From: Margaritispora aquatica
Lineage: Eukaryota > Ascomycota > Leotiomycetes > Helotiales > Discinellaceae
NCBI GenBank assembly: GCA_007644065.1
Contig: VJWN01000014.1
Span: 62,001 to 126,000, forward strand
Length of the DNA: 64,000 nucleotides
Direction of reading: 5' to 3'
Positions 25,742 to 35,870 of this stretch are shown here, one piece after another (the stretch's first letter is position 1; every line of letters starts with the position of its first letter). The notes beneath the pieces were generated by a model. It ran no database searches. It was given only the letters and a program-made list of their open reading frames with translations, and was not told the origin of the DNA. A program made the translations under genes and the position numbers.

Positions 25742-26734
25742 TTCTATGTCTTCACTTACGCATCATGCATCGTCAACTCTAGCCATTTATTTGAAAATTT
25801 AAGTCTCCTTACTTATGCTTGCGGATTCTTCAAAGAAAGACCACTTCATCATGATTGCTTGCGCTTTGTTCTTATTTACATACTTGCACTTTATCTTCAC
25901 AACTGAATAAATCCTTGGTTGATGGAGATCGAAGCACCATAAATCTTACATCAACTTGCATCTCCCATTCCACAACAGTTTCCAATGCTGATGGGACATT
26001 CAAGAAAATTTTCGGTCATCTCATCTTGTTTATATCTTACCCATTTACAATCATTGCAAGCGCAGAAGCATTGCACTCAATTATCGCAGTACAGTCTGCT
26101 TTGGGGGCTTCAGTGAGCTAGGCCAATGTCACCATTTGGCCGCATTTCGTCTTATCAATAGTAATCATACATGTAGGTTTATTTCTCACTGCTTTCAAGT
26201 ACAAATCTCAAAACCCGTGGCATCATCGCGATAGTTGATAGTGATCTCGTCCCTGCGGTCCCTGCGTCTTGGTTTTATGCTCAAGCTATTAGTCGAGATA
26301 CTCTGAGCACTTAACAACGATGACTGCACATTTGTCTTTCGCGATATTGACGTGTCTTACGTTCCGAATTGAACATTCTTCAGACTTTGCTAGCGATTCT
26401 GCCGTTCCAAGTGGGAGGAGAGAAACATGAAGGAGGCATAGCTATCCAACACGACCACATACAATAGGCGGACGATAATCCGAAATAGAAGTCCTTAATA
26501 CAAAGAAGGTTGAGTTCTGCCCTCAAACTTTTAGGATTGGTCAATCTGTGAGTCCTATCTATAATAACTCTAATGTTATGAAGAGCACCTGTCATATTTT
26601 TCACAGTAGAGCCCTCATCTTCCAAAAGTCCACGACTGTACTGCACCAAGAACCCCTTCATGAACCATGTTCACTATTCCCAGGCAACGCAAGTCTAATG
26701 AGACTGCTCTACTTATCCCTCTACCCAAATATTT
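25742..26734. other. Intergenic, no supported gene
   Basis: AT-richer DNA leading into the transposon island. Short frames on both strands have no recognisable features. A minus-strand frame at 26380-26661 could be more degraded tail of the adjacent pseudogene, but there is no motif to support it. Confidence 0.5.
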
Positions 26735-27814
26735 TCACTGTCCCAATCGAGGTAAATGTGTTCCGAAATTTCTCCATCTGATTGAGCTGGCCTGTTGCCC
26801 GTCAAGCTCGAGCTCAACCCATGTCAATTCCTCATTATCAGAGTCCAGCATTTCTTCCATGACCAGAAGATTATCCGACTTATCCTTAAGGTCACTCCTA
26901 GGACATTCCACCAATTCGTCAACCTGGCACTTTGTTTTTTTCGTCCTCTGTACAAACCTAAGCTCGCCCTCCTCTTCGGATAAAGCAACCAAGGGCAAGA
27001 AATCAAATATAAAGGGTGCATATGATCCTGGTATGTTATCATTCTCATCCAGCATACTCTCTTCCAAAGCTCTTGCGGTTTCCATCCGGACAAGGTACTC
27101 CACATGTCGATCTTGCTTCAGAGCGAAATAATCGTACATATGTAGTAGATCTTCGACGTTGTTGGAAGCATATTCTAATGGAACTCTTTTAAGGGGTCGA
27201 ATTCCGAAACTCGAGTATCCATGTTTTATAAAATATGCTTTGCCAACAGCATTAATTGCGGACCACTTCTCCGCCTCTTCTTGGGTGTTTGACCATAGAT
27301 ATCCGTCGTCGAGTATGCCTCTAGCACTGGATGCAGTGGACGACAAGCCCAGAGCTCCCATCGAACCCTAGTCATACTGCAGCCAGCGGTTTTGGTTTCA
27401 TTTTATGAAAGAAGTTTATCGCTTTTCAGTCCACACCATTGTTCAACGCAGGTGTTAAGCCCAGGAAGATAAAATTGTGGACTGCTCTTTAGAGCCAGGC
27501 AAAGCAGCTACTGGCATGACCCCTCGAGGGTTAATCGCATATTGTCCGTGTAAGGCTGCGCAGTCTTGTCGAATATCGAAAAACACCTTGGGGATGTTTT
27601 CATCTTCCAGGATTCCGCCAATGGACATACCATTACTAGCCGCGAACGTGAACGTCTCCTCTCTCAGAGTCTCGACATCCAGAAAAGAACGTGACACCCG
27701 GCACGCTTGCCAGAGTCAACTGAATTATGGCTAGAACCCCGTATCTACTATGACCATTGTAGCTCTCTTCGTCAAGAAAAAGCTCCACATTGTTAACTTT
27801 CTTGGCGGCAGCTA

Positions 27815-27863
27815 CAGTACTAGTCAACTGCTATTAAACGAAGCGAAGAACACGAAAATTCCG
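27815..27863. repeat. Transposon inverted repeat, left end
   Basis: Begins CAGTACTAGTCAACTGCTA and pairs imperfectly with the right end over about 45 bp. Confidence 0.8.
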
Positions 27864-29146
27864 ATTTTTTCGAAATATATACTTTTATTAATATTAAATT
27901 AACTAACAAGTTTAAAAATACAAAAATAAAATTATTTAAAAGCTCTAATTCGTCCGTATAATATATATATAAAAAAAATATACTATAATACCGTAGACCC
28001 TCTAGTATTTTGTATGCCACCCGTCCGCCGCGATATAGGCCTCTATTCTACTATATATACTCTTATATAAATTGTCGAAAAGTGACTGATCTAGTATATC
28101 CTACGTAGCCTATAAACAGCTCTCTAGCCTCGCTCTTGCGGCTTCTGACTCGCTTTTTTCGGCCATAACGTTAGGAAATATCTCGTAGACCCGTGTTTTA
28201 AGGTGCTACTAGACGTGCTTAATAGGATTAAGGTCTAGCGAGTACGTAGGCTAGTTTAGAAGGTAAGGAATACCCCTAAGACGAAACTATTCGCGGACCT
28301 TATACGTATAGTGTATAGGTGTATTGTCTTATATAAACACGTAACCGGGCTCTATTTTATCGAAAGCTGGTACTACCTCTACGTCGAGAACTTCGAGGTA
28401 CGAGTTAGCCGAATATCTATACTTTTTAGACTCGAAATCATAGTCTATAATATAGAGGTTGTTTCTCCCGTAGTCCTAGAAGGATCCCTAGACTATAACC
28501 TTTATATTCTTATTTGTACCGTATGTTTAGACCTTATCCCGATCCTATTTCTGTGCTAGTGTTCGAAAGACCTATTTTTATCGTTTTTCCCGCCTCCGCT
28601 CTACTGAATACTCGTCACTCTATACGACCATACCCTAGTCCTCCTAGTTCTAGTGCCTATACGCGAGGCACCAGGTAAGCCTAGTAGCTACGTGAGCTTC
28701 CGTCAATAACGGACGGCGTTTTGTACGCTAATTAGTAATGCCGTACTTCTTGAGGATAGTCTTGACGGTAGAGGTCTAATATCGGAGCCTACACGCTATA
28801 ATAACCTGTAGGTATATATCCTTTAGGTTTAAACGAACGTATCGTAGGAGGATTCGTTTATCGCGATTAGTATATAATTTCCCCTACGGGGCTTTCGCTA
28901 CTTCGAGGCCGTCGTAGTAAACTAATTGTTAGTAAATAGTATATCGAACGGTCGCGGGGTATAAAAATAGCTCCTTTGCGATATTAGCTTGTTTAATACC
29001 CTCTTCGAACCTCCCTATTACTTTACCGCGTTGATATAGAGTAAGATACTTTCTATTAATTTGATTCCTAGTTATAGAGCGTAAAGCTCTTCGTTGAGGT
29101 AGTATTTTTATAATATTAAAAAAGAATAATGGTGGCTAGGATTCGC

Positions 29147-29195
29147 GATTTTCGCGTTTATGCACTTTCGCTTAATTAGCAGTTGACGGTTACTG
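29147..29195. repeat. Transposon inverted repeat, right end
   Basis: The reverse complement begins CAGTAACCGTCAACTGCTAA and matches the left end with a few substitutions and small gaps. Confidence 0.8.
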
Positions 29196-29657
29196 TAGAA
29201 CTTCGCTTAATATCAACAGCAGCTCCTCCAGCTCTGCCGCTGTGTCTACCATCACGACTGCTCGAGTGTGTCCAGCCTCTCTCCAGTCACGGAGTACCTT
29301 TCCATGGATGTGGTTGGCGGTCAACGAATCGAGGTCCCAAGGAGGAAGACCCTCTTGAATTAATCTCTTCTCAGTTGATTGTCGATGCTTTTCGTGAATA
29401 GCGTTGCAGTTTAGAACGCAGAGCGGTCCGCGTGTCGTCTTTGTGTAGACGGGTATTTGACTTCTGTATTCACTGTCGGATGTGTGAATTAGATTCTTGT
29501 ATGGGCATGCTCGAATGATATATGTCTCGATTTTCGCTGGCGAGTATCCGAAATTTGCGCGATACGAAGGTGGAGTCAAGCCGGGAGAATCGGTCGAGAA
29601 TTGGCTGGCTACTGCTCGATCTGAGGGAGCTTGCAGGCAAGACTGTTGAGACTGCAT

Positions 29658-31377
29658 AGGTCAAGGCATTGACTCGAGAGGAGCCGAAGTCATCAGTTGG
29701 CCAGGCAAGTGAGATCGAATCGTCCCAAGAATGTGGTTAGAGGAAATAGAGTCAGCAATATCCTGGGCACACTGATATATGGTACTTACTTCAAAGATAT
29801 TTGTACTCACTTCCACTGCACCCCTACAGTCAGTCCAAGCCGAGATTTCGATCCAGTAGCTTGGATCAAGATTCACGTCAACGCACAATGTGCACGCATT
29901 AGATCCCCAGAAATGAAACTTCAAGGAACAATATTAGCCAGGTTATTGTGTGAGGCGATGAGTAGAGGGATATGAGTAGCCTACGTTCATGACAACTGTG
30001 CTGTTCTGTTGTTGATATCCTTACTAATGACCCATGATGAGTATTCAAGCTTTGGCGGAATGTAACCCATTTTGAACTTGGCTAAAGAAAGATCGGTATT
30101 GAGAGAATGTCGATCTAAATCAAAAGTTGCGTTGTTGCAAATGTATGAAAGTTAACCAAGGTTGGAGACTCGAAAACCTAATAAATACCTGGTCGCGCGC
30201 CGAGATAATCTGAAGTGAATTGAATTCGGCTGAAGGCTCAATAGAGCATTCATTTCGCATTGTGGTGTATGCAATTCGTTGTTGTCATTGGCCGCGTTAG
30301 ACATTGTTATTGATTCTCAGCTTGCCAAGGAAGCAGAGAAAATGGTTTTAGTCCTAGAGATATTATATATTATGCCTTCAATCCTAATGAATAGACGGCG
30401 CGTAGGACCTGCGAAGAGTTTGGGCAAGGCTACGAACTCCGCGATTTTGATTGAGTCAGCAATATATATAAGAGAAGCGAAAAATTGCGTGAATTTGAAA
30501 TCAGAAACTAGCTTCAAATGTTTTTCCACGCTGCACAATCGACTAGCAGAGCTTCCGAAATCAAGTCTAACCCAAGAATTACATTACTCATCTTCTATCC
30601 ATCTGTTAAATCGTAGAATTGTTGATTGAAACAAAATTCTTCTCTAGCCATTCGCTCCAAGTTTAGTTGACAATTAAATTCCCGACTCCCTAGAGCTTAC
30701 CGAAATGCTTATCGATCCAATAGCTCAGAATGACTTTTCCGCACTTACAATAATTTGCCTAGACATCTTTTTGGTACAATATACTCTTTGATTTGCAAAT
30801 TTCCTAGGATCTATTTACTATAGCTAAATTTGACTTCGCTTAATCACTCCCAACTACAAGCTGTTGTCGAATTTAAGAAACTAGATTTTAAAGGAATACT
30901 TCAAGCCTTTATAATACTCACTCTCCAGTTCTTTTTCTCCAATAAATCAGCTTGCCATTGTTACAAAAGTTTGCAACTCGTATGCTGCGTCTGGTGATGC
31001 TTGGTCACGAGCCGCTAAAAGCAGCAAAAAGATATTGCTTCCATTCCCACTCGAAATGGGCGGTGATCATCACCTACACGTAGACCCAGCCGCACTTCTT
31101 GTGTAGCTTCATCATCGTTCGTATGAATAATTTGCGCGTACTACAGAAAGAACAGAGCACAAAAGGCTAGCGAAAATAATACTCGCTGCAGTAGGTAAAA
31201 TGGTGGCTCCACTCATCCATCTGAGTTGCGAATACTAGTATTAATTATCTACTATCGGGGTATCATAATCCAAACCAACCGCCCAAACCAGCTTCGAGCT
31301 ATTCAATCCTACACACTAATCGCACAAAGATCCTCCAGGACTATCTTATCCTATCCTACAATTGCCCGCCGCACGCA
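29658..31377. other. Gene remnant and AT-rich intergenic DNA
   Basis: Minus-strand frame 29924-29661 reads like real protein (SNACTLCVDVNLDPSYWIEI) for its first 45 residues and is followed by a GTGAGT donor. It may be an upstream exon of the exonuclease-like pseudogene or a separate remnant. From about 30000 to 31377 I see only AT-rich DNA with short frames and no motif. Confidence 0.4.
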
Positions 31378-34300
31378 TCAAAGCCAGAACAACCACCTCA
31401 ACGCACCCACAAACCCGCTCCCAATCCCCATGACAATCCTCACCATCATGACCAAAAACCACACACCCCACATGACGCCGACAAGCACCCACTCTACCAT
31501 GACCCATCCACCTCGCCTCACCCATCTGAACCTCCTCCTCCGCCTGCGCATCATCTTGTCCATCTTGTCAGAAATGATCTTGACTTGCAGTGTTTGGCTT
31601 GTCACCAGCTCCTTAGAAACCTCGTCTGCTTCATCGGCTGCAGAGCGAGTCATAGGCGTCAGGTTCTCGACTAGACGAGATTGCATGCCTCCAATGCGCG
31701 TGAGCAGTGTAGCAACGGTGGTATGACTGAATGCCTCAGCTGAGCTTTGACAAACACGAGCCGAGTATTGGATGTCTTCTGAGAGAATGCGCGCGGCAAG
31801 TCTATGCTCTTGGTTCTTTGGGACGGGTTTGATTTCTTGTTCGGTCAGGGCAGCAACATCTCGGTACAGGGAGTCTTTGTCGTTCTTGAGATCGTGAAGT
31901 ACAAGAGCTCGCCGAGATATCTCTTTCGCTTTGATGCCGGATGACAACAGGAGGGCCCTCACACGAGCAATCTCACGCTTGCTCATAGGTGCCTGCTGGT
32001 CACCAGTGCTCATGTCTGAGATTGACCACGCTCTGTGATCTTCGTTCATTGACGGTCGCCTGTTTGCTTCTAGTCGGGACAAACCAGTAATAGGTAAAGC
32101 GCTGCGACGCGCTCCTGGTATTCCCAATATGGAGTTGAGCCTAGCATCGGCATGCTGAACGCCTTGATGAGAGCTCGAAACCGACGGATCTCTGTGAAAG
32201 GGATTGGCAGGACCGACGCCGGGGGAAGTATTGGGCGACGCACTGTGGACGTCAATGCGAGGTGCTTCCTGCAACTTGCTATGTGAAGATGTTCTTCTGT
32301 CATTGTCTGCTAGCTCCTTCTTGGTCATTAGGCTGCGTGCCAATGAATCATCTTTTTTGTTCTGGATTGGTCGACCACGGCGCTCGAATGGTGAGGTAAA
32401 GCTCGGCATGTCTGCAAGACGAGAGGGTATTCCGATAATGTCGGCTGATTTGTCCATTTCATCAGGCATGTAGCTAATAGAGCTTGACCTAGAGTCCTTC
32501 TCATGTCTGATCTTCTTCAAATCCTCAGCATCCGACTCATCAGTGGAGTCAACAGCCGCTATTCCTGTGCCAGGCGAAGCATCTTTCCTCCACAAGTAGT
32601 CACTGACTTTGGAAACTGTATTTCGAGGGCCTTTGAACAATCCCCGAATGCCAGAGTCTTCACCCTTGTCTTTTCGAACACTTCCTGCATTGTTGTTTGG
32701 CTTTTGGCCGTTATCTGCAATCTTAGGAGGCGTATTCTTGATCGGACTTGATGAGCGTGCTCTTCTAGTAGCGCCAGGCGTCTCGGGCGTTTGTTCTTTA
32801 GAAGCCGGGAAAACGAAAGGGTTGTCGTCATCACCGTCGGCATGACGGGCACTGCGTTGATAGAGTGGTCTGATTTTGGAGCCCATACGCGAAAGTGGTC
32901 TCCTGGTTGGCGATGTAGGCCTACTTCTTGACGGCGACCTATCCCTTCCCATGAATACTCCCGCAATTCTGCCTGTCCTTGAGAGTGAAGAGCTTCGACG
33001 GTGCAAGTCAAATCCTTCGAAAGAGCCACGTGACGCACCAGGTACTTCAAGACTTGCACGACCAGAAGAGCCGTTCTTCTCTGAATCCTTGATTCTTGCA
33101 ACTAGAGAGCCAGATCTACTATGGCTGCCAGGAGTCTCCTTGAGATGGGTCATTTCTCGACGAGGTTCTCGTTCATTTCTCTCGATAGACTCAAGGATCT
33201 TGGGGCTTTCTACGACGATGGCGCGTTCGTGAGCTTCTCTTGCAAGCATCTCCTTCATTTGCTTCTCGAGGATATCTGTATCATGATCATGACTACTCGC
33301 TGTTCCACTGCGCCTGCGTCTTTGAGGACGGATAGCATCACTATCAGAAGAATCGGAATCGGATCTACTTCTTGAACGAAGTCGATGCCGCGAAGATCCA
33401 TTTTGACCATGATTTATATGGGCTACACTTCTGAGTTTCTGCTTAGCCTTGCTAGCGGCCCAGTCAGAAAGCTTCTCCGAGTCAGACTTCACAGATTTAA
33501 ACTCTGGTAGTGTAGTATCAAGCTTCATCTCAACACCGAGCTTCTCCATTTTCTTTGCTGGTGTCGGTGGATTCTTTGACTCAATTTCATCATCAACTTT
33601 ATGTGAGATTGGTCGCCTTAATTCAATATGACGGGGAAATATTGGATGTCCCGATCTATCCTCCAACAGCTTCTTGTGATCATCTTGCTCCGCCCAGAAA
33701 ATATCAGCAATCATATCAGCTGGATTTGTGATCCAGTCGATTCTTGGTCTCTTTGCTTTCATCTGAGCAGCCTGGCTCCGACTAGTGGATGACTGTGGAG
33801 AGCCGAAAGGGGTCGAAGGATCATCCGCTGACTTTGAGAATTGTGGTACCATTTCACAATCCGACCTTTGGTACTCCTCCGATGTAGATGCCTGAGCAAC
33901 TTTATCGATCCAACCCGATACGTTCTCAAGATCACCAAACCCTTGAGCTTCGCCATCAATGGTCTTAGAAGTTCGAGATCTGACTTTACGATTTCTGATG
34001 TACTGGAGAGGATTGTAGGGCCGACCGAGCTGTCTTGGTGCTGGCACAATCAAGGACGGCGATCTTGAATTTTGAAGGACAGAAGAAGATGGAGATTCCA
34101 GAGGACCACCCGCGTCACTCGCAGGCCCCGTTTTCTCGACAGCCTGTGGCTTTAATGGAGGAACATAATGTAGCAGGCGTCGATATTGGGCCATCAGCTC
34201 GATAGTATTCCTTGCTTTCTCTGCTCGTGCCAAAGTTGAGGCCGAAAAATGATACTCGTATTTGGTTTCCTCTTGGGGATCAAATACAGATTGTAGTGGG

Positions 34301-35160
34301 CTGTTAATGGCAGATGAAGTAATTCTTGATGATGGTGCTATTAAACGTTCGTTCTTGTCTGGTTTGGGCGATATGTTCCGAGATGACCGTCTCTGTTGCT
34401 GCAAATGATGCCGCAGACTACCACCAGCAGTACTCTCACCTAAGCCTCCAGATGCCTGTGGCAGAGGGGTCGACGCAAACCGTCTTGATGCATTCCTCCT
34501 GCTCTCACTGAGATTGAGGGCCAGATTGACAATCTGCGCCGAGTCCACATCTAACCCTCCCGCGACACCTTTTGCAACAACCTGGCTGTCCACAAGACCT
34601 GATCTAGCTCTCAGGCTCTCTCGGGTAACAGTTTGGCTCTCGATCTCCTTCCCACTCGTTGCGCTCGAATTGTGTGTAGCCAGTGGACTGACCCCAAGTC
34701 CGTATCCAACATTGGATCGCCTCTTCGTGTTTCTCTTCTCCGGACTTCGCAAATTTGTCCTGGGCTTTGTTTCTTGAGCTGATGATGATCGAGGATTCGA
34801 CCCTTGAGAAACAGTGCCATCCTGTATCGAAGAACTTGCAGCAGGTTGAGAGAGCAAGAACCCTCCGCTCGTCCTGGTCCGATGGCTTCGAAGATTGGCC
34901 CTTTCTTTTACAGGTTCCTCGATGTCAAGCGATGCATCTTTCCTCGATTCTGGAGATGTATCGGTCATAGTGTTCATGGAATAGCTATTCCGTTTGCTCG
35001 CTGCTGTGCTCGATTCCCCAGTCTCGTTACTTGCAACACTCGACCTGTTGTTTGAGCTGACAAACGAGCCAGATGTTTTCCTACGATCGAGGAGGGCGCT
35101 GGCAGATACGTCTTTGAGTCGAGAGGTGCCATCATTGAAGCCACTGGCAGTTGATGTCAT
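31378..35160 (-). CDS. Conserved tail-anchored disordered protein
   Basis: A single open frame of 1260 residues. Most of it is Ser, Arg, Pro and Asp-rich and predicted disordered, with many basic Ser/Arg phosphosite-like clusters (RSRSRSDSDSSDSD, DRSPSRSRPTSPTRR). Islands that look conserved are ARNTIELMAQYRRLLHYVPP (about 313-332), GRPYNPLQYIRNRKVRSR (about 375-392) with EAQGFGDLENVSGWIDKVAQ, and DWITNPADMIADIFWAEQDD (about 470-490). The C-terminus has a helical region, then a run of six Arg, then two hydrophobic segments (from VMVEWVLVGVMWGVWFLVMM to the end), so it is probably anchored in a membrane by its tail with the rest facing the cytosol. I think it is a widespread filamentous-ascomycete protein without an assigned function. 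It is read toward the transposon island; its 5' side faces the NOP7 3' end 710 bp away. Confidence 0.8.
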   Translation of the reverse strand: MTSTASGFNDGTSRLKDVSASALLDRRKTSGSFVSSNNRSSVASNETGESSTAASKRNSYSMNTMTDTSPESRKDASLDIEEPVKERANLRSHRTRTSGGFLLSQPAASSSIQDGTVSQGSNPRSSSAQETKPRTNLRSPEKRNTKRRSNVGYGLGVSPLATHNSSATSGKEIESQTVTRESLRARSGLVDSQVVAKGVAGGLDVDSAQIVNLALNLSESRRNASRRFASTPLPQASGGLGESTAGGSLRHHLQQQRRSSRNISPKPDKNERLIAPSSRITSSAINSPLQSVFDPQEETKYEYHFSASTLARAEKARNTIELMAQYRRLLHYVPPLKPQAVEKTGPASDAGGPLESPSSSVLQNSRSPSLIVPAPRQLGRPYNPLQYIRNRKVRSRTSKTIDGEAQGFGDLENVSGWIDKVAQASTSEEYQRSDCEMVPQFSKSADDPSTPFGSPQSSTSRSQAAQMKAKRPRIDWITNPADMIADIFWAEQDDHKKLLEDRSGHPIFPRHIELRRPISHKVDDEIESKNPPTPAKKMEKLGVEMKLDTTLPEFKSVKSDSEKLSDWAASKAKQKLRSVAHINHGQNGSSRHRLRSRSRSDSDSSDSDAIRPQRRRRSGTASSHDHDTDILEKQMKEMLAREAHERAIVVESPKILESIERNEREPRREMTHLKETPGSHSRSGSLVARIKDSEKNGSSGRASLEVPGASRGSFEGFDLHRRSSSLSRTGRIAGVFMGRDRSPSRSRPTSPTRRPLSRMGSKIRPLYQRSARHADGDDDNPFVFPASKEQTPETPGATRRARSSSPIKNTPPKIADNGQKPNNNAGSVRKDKGEDSGIRGLFKGPRNTVSKVSDYLWRKDASPGTGIAAVDSTDESDAEDLKKIRHEKDSRSSSISYMPDEMDKSADIIGIPSRLADMPSFTSPFERRGRPIQNKKDDSLARSLMTKKELADNDRRTSSHSKLQEAPRIDVHSASPNTSPGVGPANPFHRDPSVSSSHQGVQHADARLNSILGIPGARRSALPITGLSRLEANRRPSMNEDHRAWSISDMSTGDQQAPMSKREIARVRALLLSSGIKAKEISRRALVLHDLKNDKDSLYRDVAALTEQEIKPVPKNQEHRLAARILSEDIQYSARVCQSSAEAFSHTTVATLLTRIGGMQSRLVENLTPMTRSAADEADEVSKELVTSQTLQVKIISDKMDKMMRRRRRRFRWVRRGGWVMVEWVLVGVMWGVWFLVMMVRIVMGIGSGFVGALRWLFWL

Positions 35161-35870
35161 GATTGGGTGCTTCTAGAGCTCTGTGCCGTTTGCACGATAT
35201 ACTGGTCGCGATTCATGAGGATTAGGTGTCGGTCATATTTAAATTCATTAAATATATTATTTGACAGATGGAACGACGCGTACGCAGGTTTGAGGTTGTC
35301 CCTTGGGAAACTTAGGTAGTGTACTACGTTCTGTAATGTTCAGATAGAAGAAGTATTGCTTGTCTTAATGCTTGCTGGGATGGTATCCCTGTCCGGCAAC
35401 CGGGAAGAAAGGCACAAAGAGTTGAAGAGGCTCAAGAGGAACTGACCATCCGTTGGGAAAAGTTCAGAAAAAGAACAGTGCAATCTCAACGGGAAACACA
35501 AGATATAACTTCAGATGAGACTTGCCTCACAGTGTTTACTAAAAGTTCAACTCACAGTTCACCGCAGGGCAAGACATCGTACAATACAATGGGTCCCATT
35601 CCTTACATTCATTCCCTCCTATGCACGATGATCTTCAAGCTGATAAATTTACCGAAGCATCTGTGTTCTGGCACATATTACTGTTGAATTAGGAATGCAA
35701 GAAGGTATTCGCCTATTAGACAGAGATAATGTGAAAGGGTTTTCATTTGGAGATACACCTCTACCTAAACAGACACACTCTCTACTCGTAGCCTGTCACC
35801 ACAAGATAAGTAGACACACTAACACCAAAACTCCATTTCATCCCATCCAACGCCACACTTTTACCACTCA
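35161..35870. other. Intergenic region
   Basis: These 710 bp hold the promoter of the gene at 31378-35160 and the 3' UTR of NOP7, both on the minus strand. No supported ORF or RNA gene. Confidence 0.5.

Larger units (their letters stand above)
27815..29195 (-). mobile_element. Degraded Tc1/mariner-type DNA transposon
   Basis: This 1381-bp element is flanked by TA on both sides (27813-27814 and 29196-29197), the target duplication typical of Tc1/mariner. Its ends are imperfect inverted repeats starting CAGTA and sharing GTCAACTGCTA. The minus strand retains transposase traces: D-N-T-P-I-H (about 28328-28311) and D-L-N-P-I-K-H (28235-28215), matching the Tc1 signatures DNxPIH and DLNPIEH. The catalytic Glu of the second motif is Lys here. 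No long frame survives, stops are dense and the sequence is rich in TA, consistent with repeat-induced point mutation (C to T), so it cannot make its own transposase. It splits the exonuclease-like gene on the same strand. Confidence 0.85.
26735..29657 (-). pseudogene. 3'-5' exonuclease-domain gene, broken by transposon
   Basis: On the minus strand, fragments of one protein run from 29657 to 26735, interrupted by a transposon at 27815-29195. The first fragment (29657-29196) ends ELEELLLILSEVL; translation resumes at 27812 with AAAKKVNNVELFLDEESYNG in the same frame once the element and one TA are left out. This resembles the fungal DEDD 3'-5' exonuclease family (PF01612-like): exo I D-x-E in FLDEES, then LREETFTFAASNG and IPKVFFDIRQD (exo II region). 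A later fragment (27361-26735) matches the end of the domain (EYASNNVEDLLHMYDYFA). Besides the insertion there are frameshifts near 27680-27690 and 27505-27530 and a stop within the expected QLxE region, so the gene is non-functional. I cannot exclude that one apparent shift is an intron. Its true 5' end may lie further upstream, near 29920. Function in the living family: nuclease, substrate unknown. Confidence 0.7.
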
